A program made the position numbers and the translations under genes. The notes below the pieces were generated by a model. That model did no database searches. It worked only from the letters and a program-made list of their open reading frames with translations, and was not told the origin of the DNA. Below, piece after piece: positions 24,851 to 35,010 of a stretch of 64,000 bases of DNA (positions within the stretch are counted from its first letter, which is position 1; each line of letters starts with the position of its first letter). Origin of the DNA: Haematobia irritans (taxonomy: Eukaryota > Arthropoda > Insecta > Diptera > Muscidae); contig NC_134397.1 of the NCBI RefSeq assembly GCF_050003625.1, forward strand, positions 273,352,070-273,416,069, written 5' to 3'.

Positions 24851-24887
24851 ATTTCTTAAAAAATTTGTTTTTTTTTTAATTTCTTCA

Positions 24888-25055
24888 TTCTAATGATATT
24901 CCGAGGTTCAACTTCTAAAGCAATGCAAAGGATCCGAAAACGAACTACTTCCGTCTTAGTACAACCCCATGTAAAATTCATTGGAGATGATCCAAGTTTG
25001 CTCTACTTCCGGATCACAAGTCGGCGATCCAAACTACGTTTTTGGAAGTTCCTTT
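24888..25055 (-). repeat. Repeat family F13 fragment
   Basis: AAAGCAATGCAAAGGATCCG, TACTTCCGTCTTAGTACA, TGTAAAATTCATTGGAGATG and CTACTTCCGGATCA are reversed versions of words at 33381-33530. Class unknown. Confidence 0.5.
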
Positions 25056-26387
25056 TTAGCATTTAGTTCTTTGACCCTGTACCACAGTAGAAGTGAAGGG
25101 TATAAAAATTGTATAACAAATATTCCTAACCCATTTTGCACGGAGAGGATTTAAACTACAATTCTACATTGCTTCCAGGTGGATGTGGGTGGACATGTCG
25201 ACATTAATATTTACTTTCTAGTTCTTTTGAATGTTATTGCAGCGATTTACTATTTTAAGCCATACTGGAACATTTCTTTTGAATCATGCCCAGCTTTTGT
25301 TTGGTTAGCCAAAGTATGAAATGTCATGAATGCGTGTTCTTCGACAAAAAAAATCCCATTACGCTACAGCTGGCACCTATAATAAGCTCAAACTCGAATA
25401 CTTTAGTTTACGAATGCAATCTGTATTCGGTCAACAAGGTCAACGTCTCACCAAACATTTCGGAGTATAACAAAATCCCATTTCTATCGACCCAAGGCGA
25501 CCATTATTTCATAACCCACCATGACCGTTCAACAAGAGCTAAAGTCGTTCATGTTATGGCATTCTCGTGTATGTGTAATAGGAGGAGAAACGTGGAAAAC
25601 GTCTGTATTTTTTTATGTTTCTTACTTGTGATGAACTACATTGTAGAAAATACCAGCAGCTTGATGTTTTCCCCCTGCCCATCCAGCTGAAAATTCTTCC
25701 GTGCTTAGATTTTCTTCTGTTGGCAAACAATAAATTAATCTCGCTTAACGTAGCAGAACAACATTTGCACATAGTTGAAGCTATTCTCCGGTTAAACCTC
25801 CATATCCGTTTCCCTGGGCTTCATGTCGTTTTTATGTTGAAAATGGGGATCACATCAGGTGAAGCAGGCACTGCTAACACGACAACGACAAACAACGAAG
25901 GATGTCAACAAAACGGGTGCTTTAAGTATGATATGAGGGTGTGTGCATGTGTTTTCTTGTTAGAGTAAAGCTTTGACACTCATTATGCCCCCCGAGGACC
26001 CACCCACCCCTCCATCACGCTGCAACACACACACAAACAAACACATAAGCAAATGGAAGCTTAAAAGGTGACTGTTTGCATAGAAAATTCAAACAGCAAA
26101 CAGTTCTCCTACTAACAATGCAAAAGGCTAACAACATAAACATACATACACATACTAACTGCCAACCTACACATATACATACACAGTCGTTGCAAAGGTG
26201 ATTTTGTGCATTTGTTTAACTCGAAAATCGTTTTCCTCTCGTCCCCATTCGTTGCTGTTGTTTTAATTAAACGGTGACTGTGATCTGTTTTCCGGCGTAC
26301 CAACTGCTCCCCTTGCTGAGTGTTTTCGGAGTTGCCATATGCAAGAAAAGAAAGAGTGTTTGTATTTTCTTGACCATTGACTATTTT
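25056..26387. other. No gene confirmed; two medium frames
   Basis: A 134-codon frame (25286-25690, +) and an overlapping 117-codon frame (25615-25968, +) are open, but neither has a recognisable domain. They overlap in different phases. A DINE-like terminal scrap (ACCCTGTACCACAG, AGGGTATAAA) is at about 25074-25110, and CACACACAAACAAACACA simple sequence at about 26025. I do not call a gene here. Confidence 0.4.
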
Positions 26388-27715
26388 TGTACCCAGCACC
26401 ATAGAGTGTTGATGGGGCTATAATAAGTTTGTCATTCCGCAACACATCGAAATATCGATTTCCGACCATGTCCGTCTGGAGCCACCGTGATGTAATGGTT
26501 AGCATGCCCGCCTTGCATACACAAGGTCGTGGGTTCGATTCCTGCTACGACCGAACACCAAAAAGTTTTTCAGCGGTAGATTATCCCACCTCAGTAATGC
26601 TGGTGACATTTCTGAGGGTTTCAAAGCTTCTCTAAGAGTTTTCTCTGGCATGTGGAACGCCGTTCGGACTCGGCTATAAAAAGGAGGTCCCTTGTCATTG
26701 AGCTTAACATAGAATCGGGCAGCACTCAGTGATAAGAGAGAAGTTCACCACTGTGGTATCACAATGGACTGAATAGTCTAAGTGAGCCTGATAAATCGGG
26801 ATGCCACATAACCTAACCTAACCATACCCGTCTGTCTGTCTCTTTATAGTCACGATACAGTCTTCAATAATGAAGCTATCGTGCTGAAATTTTGCACAAA
26901 CGAAGATGAACAACATCGGTCCAGGTTTTGATATAGTCCCCATATAAACAGATCTCCCGATTTGGGCTTATAGAAACCTTAGTTTTTACCCAATTTGCCT
27001 AAAATTAGACATCTAGAAGTTTTTGAGGACAATAAAGAGGTGTGCCGAAAATGGCTTATATCGGTCCATGTTTTGCTATAGCCCCCATATAGACCGATCT
27101 CCGATTTTATTTCTTGGGCTTCTAAAATTCGTAGTTTTTATCCAATTTGCCTGAAATTGAAAATCTTGAGGTATTTCAGGTACATAAAGAGGTGTTCCGA
27201 AAATGATGATTATCGGTCCATATTTTGATATAGCCCCCATATGGACCGATCGTCCGATTTTCCTTCTTGGGCTTCTAAAAACCGTAGGCTTTATCTAATT
27301 TGCCTGAAATTGAAAATCTGAAGGTTTTTTGGTCTTTAAATAGTTGTGCTGAATATATTGTGTATCGGTACAGGTTTTGATATAGCCGCCTTATAAACCG
27401 GCCCTCCGATTTGGGCTCTAGATTCTAGAACCTCCATATAGACCGATTTCACTTCTTGAGGGTATAGAAATGTAAAATTTCCATATTTTATTTCTCGTAA
27501 TCTTTTAGATAATGGGGGTGAAAACCCAGAGATTTTAGATCAAGGTGATATTTGATCATTTTCTTGCACACTTACACGAGATATTTATGATTCCTCTAAA
27601 ACTCTAACAAATTTTTATAAATCCAGAATCTGATCTAGTCCTCATAGGTAGAATCTTTAAAAGTACCTTCGGGAAGAGTGCTGGTTGAACTGATCTGCTT
27701 GGTTTCATTTGATTT
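26388..27715 (+). mobile_element. DINE-1-like repeat, family C, copy C-2, hairpin end missing
   Basis: Begins TACCCAGCACCATAGAGTGT, has the CCGTCTGTCTGTCTC block, CAGTCTTCAATAATGAAGC, GCTGAAATTTTGCACAAAC and several units with GATATAGCCCCCATAT. SINE-1 is inserted exactly in the CCGTCTG microsatellite (26479-26820). The TTCGGCCCGGCCGAA end is absent; a SINE-1 fragment starts where it should be. Confidence 0.75.
26479..26820 (+). mobile_element. SINE-1, full length, reference copy
   Basis: tRNA-derived SINE of about 342 bp. The tRNA-like head GAGCCACCGTGATGTAATGG has an A box around TGTAATGGTTAGCATG and a B box GGTTCGATTCC at about 26533. The body includes AGCGGTAGATTATCCCACCT and AACGCCGTTCGGACTCGG. 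The tail GGTATCACAATGGACTGAAT through CTAACCTAACC matches the end of the LINE at 29831-32034. Target duplication: ACCATGTCCGTCTG before and ACCATACCCGTCTG after (2 mismatches). Confidence 0.85.
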
Positions 27716-27927
27716 TTTCCAGCGGTGGAGTATCCCCTCTCAGTAATGCTGAGGACATTTCTGAGTGTTTCAAGGTAATGTGGTTTCACCACAATGTGGA
27801 ACGCCGTTCGTACTCGGCTATAAAAAAGAGATCCCTTGTCATTGAACTTAACATGGAATCGGGCAGCACTCAATGATAAGAGAGAAGTTCACCACTGTGG
27901 TATCACAATGGACTGAATAGTCTAAGT
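27716..27927 (+). mobile_element. SINE-1 fragment without tRNA head
   Basis: Body and tail from CCAGCGGTGGAGTATCCCCT to GGACTGAATAGTCTAAG. The tail stops short of the TAACC end and is followed directly by SINE-2. Confidence 0.75.
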
Positions 27928-28060
27928 TCAATGGCATATATGGCTGAGTGTGCTAAGGTGTTCTGTTATGGTGCCAACAAACCCAGGTTCAACCCCCAGT
28001 CAAAGCGAAAAAGTGTTATGTTGATTTCCTTCGCAATCTTTAGTTTTTCTTTATACTCTC
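27928..28060 (+). mobile_element. SINE-2 copy joined to SINE-1 fragment
   Basis: A box TGGCTGAGTGTG at about 27939 and B box GGTTCAACCCCC at about 27987, with TTCTGTTATGGTGCCAACAA between them. This matches the copy at 24664. The junction with SINE-1 has no spacer. Confidence 0.55.
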
Positions 28061-28069
28061 TTGGACTCT

Positions 28070-28290
28070 ATTTCTAAACACATTTATCTTTTCGGGCAAT
28101 TTCTAACATAATATATGTTTGCATCCACAAATATTGTATTTGAAAAAAAAAATATGTTCTAACATATTAACATATATGTCGCAAACATGTTATGGTAGTT
28201 TATAAAACTAATGTGTAAAACATCTGTGTTCCAAACATATAATTCTTACACCGAAACATATGAGAAACAGTCTTTTTCGTCCGTGTAGTT
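28070..28290 (-). repeat. MITE-like family F9 copy
   Basis: ATATATGTTTGCATCCACAA, GTTCTAACATATTAACATAT and CAGTCTTTTTCGTCCGTG are the reverse of words at 9437 and 37466. Confidence 0.55.
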
Positions 28291-28794
28291 CATAGAATAA
28301 TATACCATCGTTGAGATTAATACTCTCTTTCTCTATCGTATATCTGGCAACTCTTGTTTGAACTGTACTGTTGGCTGGGATGAGGCCGATATTGTTCTTT
28401 GATGCCATAGCAAATGTTTCACGAGTACAAGAGCAGCTATTCGCTTTGAGTGTTACTGCCTTCACATAATGTTGTAGCTGTTGCTCCTGCTGGTAGTGTT
28501 GTTGGATATTTGTTTACATCCTTTTCTGTTTACATTCAACATGTTTGTTTGTGTTCCCTCATTACAATTACAGCGATTATTGCATGTACCTAAACTACTG
28601 CATACTGCATTTATTTAGCGTAGTCGGTATATAAAATATGGGAGATATGGTCTTATTTTACAATATTTGGGGAAATTAACTGGATTAATTTCATTGATAA
28701 GGAGGAGCAGTAGAAAAGAATCCATTAAGTTTTTAGCACACGGGAGCCACCATAATTTTATTTTCATTGCTTTTTTTTACTTTTTTATTCATTT
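28291..28794. other. No gene seen
   Basis: Mixed sequence with no recognised repeat and no frame above 85 codons. Nothing to support a gene. Confidence 0.35.
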
Positions 28795-29258
28795 TGGTAT
28801 CATTTATTTTTATTTGCAGTTACATGATGCCTGCGTTTGTACATTTGATGGGCACGATGTAAATATGAAATAATTAGTTATTGTTGAAATTGAAATAAAA
28901 TATAGTGTGTAAAAATATATGATGTTTGCTTGAACGGCATTATAAATACAAATAAACACTGAATTAGTTTATAAATAAATAAACACAAACAAATAAAGTT
29001 AATTTTGTGTTGTCTTTTCTCAAGTGGTGTCATTTTTTCGACGATGAAAAAAGTTTTTTCATAAAGATCAAAACATTTTAGGTTGTGGCCATGTTCTTTT
29101 AACTAGAAGAAAAACATTTTGAATGAATACCATAACATTTTAAATCGTGATCATTGTCTTTTCATTCAAACAAAATTCTTTTTATCAATATACGAGGGCG
29201 GTTCGGAAACTTCTTAGCCTATCAATGAAAGAGAATAGTTAGTTTTTCAAAAATATTT

Positions 29259-29830
29259 TTATTTTTCAATATAATATCCTGAAACTTCAATACACTTAGT
29301 CCAACGCTTTTCTAGCAATTCTATCCCTTGATTAAAATAGTTTTCCTCAAGGTATTCAAAATAGTGGTTTACAACTCTAATTGTATCTTCATTTGAGGTA
29401 AAAGGCTTGCCAGCATAGATTTTTTTTTAGATTTGGGAACAAGTAAAAGTCACTGGGATCTAAATCAGAAGAATAAGGTGGGTGGTCAAGCAACTCGTAC
29501 TTTAACTCGTTGATTTTAGCCATTGTTAAAAGACTCTTGTGCGCTGGTGCGTTGTCTTGATGAAAAATAATTTTTTTGTGTGTTGTAAGCCAGGACGTTT
29601 TTCTCGAATATGTACATTTAATTGATCCAAAAGGTTGCAATAGTACTCTGAATTTATTGTTTTACCCGTTTGCAAGTAGTCAATCAATAAAATACCTTTG
29701 AAGTCCCAAAAACCCGTTGCCATAACCTTACCAGCCGATTGAATTATTTTTGCCTTCTTTGGGGCACTTCCTCCAGCTTCAGTCCATTGTTTGGATTGTT
29801 CTTTTGTCTCTGGAGTATAGTGGTGGAAGG
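29259..29830 (-). pseudogene. Mariner transposase, C-terminal half, broken
   Basis: DDE/D transposase that would act on the element's terminal repeats in the nucleus. Visible in order on the minus strand are HHYTPETKEQ and SKQWTEAGG near the LINE junction, KVMATGFWDFKGILL, FHQDNAPAHKS with the second catalytic Asp, then PPYSSDLDPSDFYLFPNL. The spacing from the HQD Asp to the PSD Asp is 34 residues, the D,D34D signature of mariner. A C-terminal tail (NHYFEYLEE, then RWTKCIEVSGYYIEK before TAA) follows in another frame. At least two frameshifts and loss of everything before the YTPE motif make it dead. Confidence 0.8.
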
Positions 29831-32034
29831 AAGGAGTTGCCAGATCGAAACAAAATTTAACATGTGTTCATAACAGGAGAGGATGATAGATATTTATCTT
29901 AGAACTAGCGTCGGTTCAAGTTTGCTCTCGAAACGACAACATGCATACTCGAAAGGCAGATATACTGAGACCGCATTACATGAACTAGTCAGCTTTATTG
30001 AAAGCTCACTATCTGTCAAAGAATACACAATCGTGGCATTTCTAGACATCGAAGGGGCGTTCAATAACGTCCATCCGAGCTCGATATTAAATGGACTGAC
30101 AACTCTGAATGTTGATCCAGATATACTTAGGCTGTTAGACGAACTTCTAAGGAAGAGACGCATTTCAGCCACACTAGGACAAGCAAACATACAAAGGTAT
30201 GTGAACAGAGGCACTCCTCAAGGAGGAGTTCTATCACCTCTTCTTTGGAATGTTGCTATAAACGACCTTCTGGTTTCCCTAGAAAAAGAAAGGATACAAG
30301 TGGTGGCATACGCAGATGATGTGGCACTAGCAGTCAGGGGAAAATTCCCATCAACAGTTAGAGATATTATACAGAGAGCTCTCCGGATAACTGAGAAATG
30401 GGCGAAAGATAATGGTCTTGGGGTAAATCCTGCAAAGACAGAAATAGTCATGTACTGCAAAGATCGCAAAACTCCCACGGTTAGACCCATTTCCTTAGGG
30501 GGTATTGAAAGTGTGCAAAATACCTTGGCGTTATTTTGGACAGGAAGCTGAACTTTAAGCTTAATATTGAAGAAAGGGCGAGGAAAGCAACGGTAGCTTT
30601 ATACTCGTGCAAAAAGGCAATAGGGAAAAAGTGGGGACTAAAACCAAAAATTGTACATTGGATATACACGGCAGTGGTTAGACCTATAATGCTATATGGT
30701 GTTGTAGTCTGGTGGCCGGCACTTCACCAGCCGACAAGTTTAGACAAAGTTCAGCGTATGGCGTGCTTGTGTATCTCAGGTGCATTCAGCAAGACAGGAA
30801 CAAACTCCCTTAATGTCATTCTGCATCTATTGCCTTTAGACATTTTGGCCAAACAGTCAGCTGCAACAACGGCTGTGCGGTTGCGCGTGCTATTGCTGTG
30901 GTCGGAAAAAAGTTACGGTCACAGTTCGGTCCTCAAAATAATTCCAGATGTGCCTAACGTAGTGGATTGCCATTTGGCGAGTCCACTTTTCGACAAAAAG
31001 TTTGAGACTCTAATTCACAACAGTGAGGCGTGGTGTACACGGACCCCGGGGAATAAAAGATATATAGATTTCTACACTGATGGCTCCAAATTGGATGGCC
31101 AAGTGGGTTTCGGAGTATATTCTAAAGATCTGGAACTTCGAATAGCGAAAAGATTACCTGATCACTGTAGTGTTTTTCAGGCTGAAATATAAGAGAAGTG
31201 GTGAATTGGCTGAGAAGTAATGCTCCAAGCAATATTGGCATTAATATATACTCAGACAGTCAACCTGCAATAAAATCCTTGGACTCTGTGTTCCTCAACT
31301 GGAAAACGGCCATCGACTGCCGCAAATCTCTCAATGAGATGGCTGAGCAGCACAATATTCACCTAATATGGGTGCCTGGCCATAGGAACATACCGGGGAA
31401 CTGCGAAGCAGATGAGCTAGCAAGGCTAGGAACTACCTTACATATTCCAGGGGAACTAGAATCTGTTGGTATGCAAGCTCTTACTGCGTGAGAAGGCTGT
31501 CATGATGGCAAATGTTCGATGGGAGAATTGTAAGGGTTGTAACGACACCAAGCAAATATGGCCCCATTTAAACTTAAACCGCACACTAGATATGCTAGTG
31601 TTCTCGAGACGCCAGATATCACTCCTGATATCTGCTATAACGGGTCGCTGCCTGATAGGCGATTTTGCAAAAACTATTGGTGCGAAGTATAATGACTATT
31701 GTATGAGCTGTCATGATGCGGAGGAAAAGGAATCAATAAAAAACCTCTTGTGTGAGTGTCCTGCATTTTGTGTAAGGCGTAAGCAAATTTTAGGGGCATA
31801 TAGCTTCAGATTACTAGCGGACCTGGAAAACATTAACTTAAGCAGTCTGCTAATGTTTTTGGAACAATCTGGTTGGTTCAACAGAAGAAAATAATCGAGA
31901 ATGTTCAACGGTTAAAACTAGAAGTGCCCATATGTAATAGGTACTTTTAGTTAATGTGGTATCACAATGGACTGAATAGTCTAAGTGAGCCTGAACCTTA
32001 ATCGGGCTGCCACTTTAACCTAAACTAACAGAGA
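29831..32034 (+). mobile_element. 5'-truncated LINE with RT and RNase H
   Basis: Non-LTR retrotransposon inserted in the mariner. TGGAAGG flanks it at about 29824-29830 and 32035-32041 as a possible target duplication. It lacks the first ORF, the endonuclease and the N-terminal RT. Its 3' end, GGTATCACAATGGACTGAAT to ATCGGGCTGCCAC and TAACCTAAACT, is the tail also found on SINE-1. RNase H after RT points to the I/LOA-type clades rather than Jockey; clade is inference. Confidence 0.8.
29870..31894 (+). pseudogene. LINE reverse transcriptase / RNase H polyprotein, frameshifted
   Basis: Would reverse-transcribe the element's RNA by target-primed synthesis. Domains in order: RT start ERMIDIYLR; FLDIEGAFNNVHPSS (first catalytic Asp) at about 30040; RGTPQGGVLSPLLWNVAIND at about 30210; AYADDVALA (catalytic YADD) at about 30306. 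A thumb region follows, with IVHWIYTAVVRPIMLYG near 30650. RNase H then shows FYTDGSK at about 31072, AEI at about 31183, YSDSQPAIKS at about 31249 and WVPGHRNIPGNCEADELA at about 31370. A C-terminal Cys-rich segment (YCMSCHDAEE to LLCECPAF) resembles the CCHC end of such elements but lacks a clear His. Frameshifts near 30540, 31190 and 31480 break it, so it is not active. Confidence 0.85.
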
Positions 32035-32190
32035 TGGAAGGTTCCAAAAGACTTAACTTTTTTCTGTTTATATCGCGCTTTTTGTGCTAGGGTAAGAAGT
32101 TTCCGAACTGCCCTCGTAATAACATCTTAGATGAGGACAATTATATTTTTCTTAGAACCATGATCACTGAGCCAACATGGTTGCAGGTAA

Positions 32191-32414
32191 AAATGTTACA
32201 TGGTTGCCACAAAAATAGGTCCTATCATATTACACAATGCAATTTTTCGATGGTGAGCATGTTTTAGGCAACCGTGATTTTTTATCCGCCATTACGTATC
32301 TGATTTTATGTTTGGCGAAACAGAAAAAAACATTTTTCTGGCAAAAATATTCCATGTTCCTTATCTAGAAATAACATTATGCTATAGGAGGTGATCACAT
32401 TTCTTTTCAGCGTG
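32191..32414. repeat. MITE-like tail of F15 copy 2
   Basis: AATGTTACATGGTTGCCACA, TTACGTATCTGATTTTATG and GAGGTGATCACATTTCTTTT, then CAGCGTG and TA, match the right arm of the MITEs at 19183 and 51176. Confidence 0.55.
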
Positions 32415-33362
32415 TATGCTGTGTAAAATGTTATTTGTATTTGGAGAACACGGAATATTTTTTTTTACTGATTCTGCAAATCATTCTTTTGTATAGCGAT
32501 TGTGAAATTTCACAACTTTTACTATACCTTTCGTGGGTGACGTTTCTTTTGTATTTTACTATTTGCTCATTTTGATTTATTTCACCTTACCCCATGTACA
32601 ATTGTGAAATTGTTGGTTTTGTTGGACAAAAAGGGTAACACTTTTTCACAGAGAATTTAAGGCTCTGTTTGTTCTAACATATATATCACAAAAATTCCTA
32701 AGCCGTATGTCGTAAATCATAGCATCATTCATCATTTATGGTCAGTTAATAAAACGTTTCCTATACATTTTAGCTAATATTTATGACCTTTATCTGCAGG
32801 CTGTAGGAGGTAATAATAACTAACCATTGTGATGGCCTTGATTAATGACTGTCAATTCCTAGGGGAGAAAAATATACAAGCGTATGAAATTCTCCATCTT
32901 TGGTAAGATAACGAGTTAATACTACAGAATACATGCGTGTGCACATCCAACTGTTTACACCTTTAAATGGAGCTAACTGCATCCTGCTGCTGCTGCTTTG
33001 TATCAATAAAATCGGTATGCATTTCATCATAGTTTCTTGTAGAGTAAAGACCCTACTTGGGATTTTGCTTCCCTTCTGCTCTGTGTATTAATAGGGGAGA
33101 GTATAATTCCTAGAGATGAAGAATTGCAACTTTGGAAACGAGTAAAAGGGCCCTTATTTCTTTCATCGTCTCAATATAAACATAAAATTTAAGTAAAAAA
33201 ACTCTGCTTACCTGGTAATCGGAAAAAGAATGAGAGGAATATGAATCACATGAATGTATGGCTGAGGACATGAAGCGAGAAAACGTAGATCCTACTTTCA
33301 AGCTAACCTAACCTATTCCCTACAATTGACAAACCTTCTCAAGACTAATTTAAACAAAAAAA
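32415..33362. other. No gene seen
   Basis: AT-rich DNA with short frames only. A CTGCTGCTGCT run lies near 32985. No repeat family recognised. Confidence 0.4.
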
Positions 33363-33530
33363 GAGCTTCCAAAAAATTAGTTTGAATCCACAATTTCTGA
33401 TCCGGGAGTAGCGCAACCTTGGATCATCTTCAATTAATTTTACATGGCCTTGTCATAGGACGGAAGTACTCAGTTTTTGGATCCATTACATTGCTTTAGA
33501 ATTTGTGAACGTGAAATTAAAAAAACAAAA
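33363..33530 (+). repeat. Repeat family F13 fragment
   Basis: Contains TCCGGGAGTAGCGCAACCTT, GGATCATCTTCAATTAATTT, AGGACGGAAGTACTCAG and GGATCCATTACATTGCTTTA. It is the reverse of 24888-25055. Confidence 0.5.
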
Positions 33531-34400
33531 AAAAAATAAATGTTTTTCACCACGTTCACTTTTTATACCCACCAGCATAGAATGGTGACGGGGGTATAAT
33601 AAGTTTGTCATTCCGTTTGTAACACATCAAAATATTGATTTCCGACTATATAAAGTATATATATTCTTGATCAGGGAGAAATTCGAAGACGATATAGCCA
33701 TGTCCGTCTGTCTGTATGTCTGGCTGTCTGTCTATCTGTCTATTGTAATCACGCTACAGTCTTCAATAATGAAGCAATCATGCTGAAATTTTGCACAAAC
33801 TCGTTTTTTGTCTACAGGCTGGTCAAATTCGAAGATGGGCTATATCGGTCCAGGTTTTGATATAGTCCCATATAAACTGACCTACCGATTTGGGGTCTTG
33901 GGCTTATAGAAATCGTAGTTTTTATCCAATTTGCCTTAAATTTGAAATCTAGAGGTGTGCCAAAAATGGTGAGTATCGGTCAATGTTTTGGTATAACCCC
34001 CATATAGACAGATCTCCCGATTTTACTTCTTGGGCTTATAGAAACCGTAGTTTTCATCCAATTTGCCTGAAATTGGAAATCTAGAGGTGTTTTCGGACCA
34101 TAAAGAGGTGTGCCAAAAATTGTGAGTAACGGCCCATGTTTTGGTATAGCCCCCATATAGACCGATCTCCCGATTTTATTTCTTGGGCTTCTAGAATCCA
34201 CAGTTTTTATTCAATTGTCCTGAAATTGGAAATCGAGAGGTACTTTAGAACCATAAAAATGTGTGCCTAAATTGGTATGGTCTCTGGGGAGGGGGCTTAG
34301 ACCCCCCAGAAAAAATTTAGCCCCACCCAGAATTTGAAAACCTATTTACGATTTTACATTTTTATAAAAATTAAACGAGTATATACAACCGCACAAAGTT

Positions 34401-34466
34401 CCGCTAAAGACTTTCATGCACAATCGAATTACTTGGGTTGTGGTAGCAGTTGCCGATGGCAATGTT
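34401..34466 (-). repeat. Family B end-region scrap nested in C-3
   Basis: CACAATCGAATTACTTGGGT and GTAGCAGTTGCCGATGGCAA are the reverse of the B-1/B-2 segment just inside the hairpin end. Confidence 0.55.
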
Positions 34467-34525
34467 TGAAGTCTGATATTTATGAAATAGAGCTGTGATT
34501 GAACTTATGGTTTAGTTGACTAACT

Positions 34526-34648
34526 AACAGCATGTTTCTGTATGTCGAACGAGTTCAATCGATCGACTGAAATGCATAGAAACAGCTGTTTTTGGTTATA
34601 AATTCTGCTGTTTGTTTCCATTTTAGTCGACATACAGAAACAGGTTGT
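34526..34648. mobile_element. Short inverted-repeat element, F17 type
   Basis: GTTTCTGTATGTCGAACGAG at the left is inverted as TTAGTCGACATACAGAAACA at the right. These are the same terminal words as the larger foldback at 51813-52473. Confidence 0.55.
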
Positions 34649-34780
34649 AAAGCTCCTTTATTATATTGTTTAGTCTGGTTTAGTCATGTTAATTAAAAAA
34701 TAGTAATTGGTATTAAAACTATTCTTCCATAAATTAATATCTTAATAATGCTGCAAAAAAGCGTCGCCAAAAAAGAAGTG

Positions 34781-35010
34781 AAAATGTTCTTTTTGGGTCC
34801 GGAAGTGGTGCAAAATGGGCGGAGAAGCGATACATGTAATAGGAACTCGTCATAGAACGAATGTCCACCGTTTCAACAGCCGTTGCAATAAATTTGCATC
34901 ACTTCTTACGGTGTGATTCGAATTCCGAGTTTTGAATGTGAATTAAAAAATTGTGTGATATTTTCCCAAATAAATAATTTTTATTTATTCGTTTTTTATT
35001 TGATTTTTGG
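34781..35010 (+). repeat. Repeat family F13, copy without F9
   Basis: GAAAATGTTCTTTTTGGGTC, CGGAAGTGGTGCAAAATGGG, GAATGTCCACCGTTTCAACA and TTTGCATCACTTCTTACGG match 37425-38070, where an F9 element is inserted after AAAATTGGCG. Confidence 0.6.

Larger units (their letters stand above)
29193..32116 (-). mobile_element. Mariner-like element, internally deleted, with LINE inserted
   Basis: Terminal repeats CGAGGGCGGTTCGGAAACTT and AGTTTCCGAACTGCCCTCG-type are inverted with a one-base difference in the first 20 and flanked by TA (29191-29192, 32117-32118). The left part encodes the C-terminal half of a mariner transposase on the minus strand. After the LINE only about 75 bp of mariner remains, so the N-terminal half and 5' region were lost. 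The uninterrupted host repeat is at 11045-11480. Confidence 0.85.
28795..32190 (+). repeat. Repeat family F15, copy 2, split by a mariner
   Basis: Left part 28795-29192 and right part 32117-32190 match 11045-11480 (TTTTTTCGACGATGAAAAAA, CATTTTAGGTTGTGGCCATG, GAGGACAATTATATTTTTCT). The mariner at 29193-32116 interrupts it at a TA. Confidence 0.65.

Noticed and set aside
25286..25968. Two overlapping plus-strand frames (134 and 117 codons)
   Set aside because: No recognisable domain, different phases, and a Met-start frame of this length is expected by chance in 64 kb. Left as undetermined.
26479..26560. Possible tRNA gene with good A and B boxes
   Set aside because: The same head is followed by the same 270-bp non-tRNA body in many copies with target duplications, so it is a SINE.
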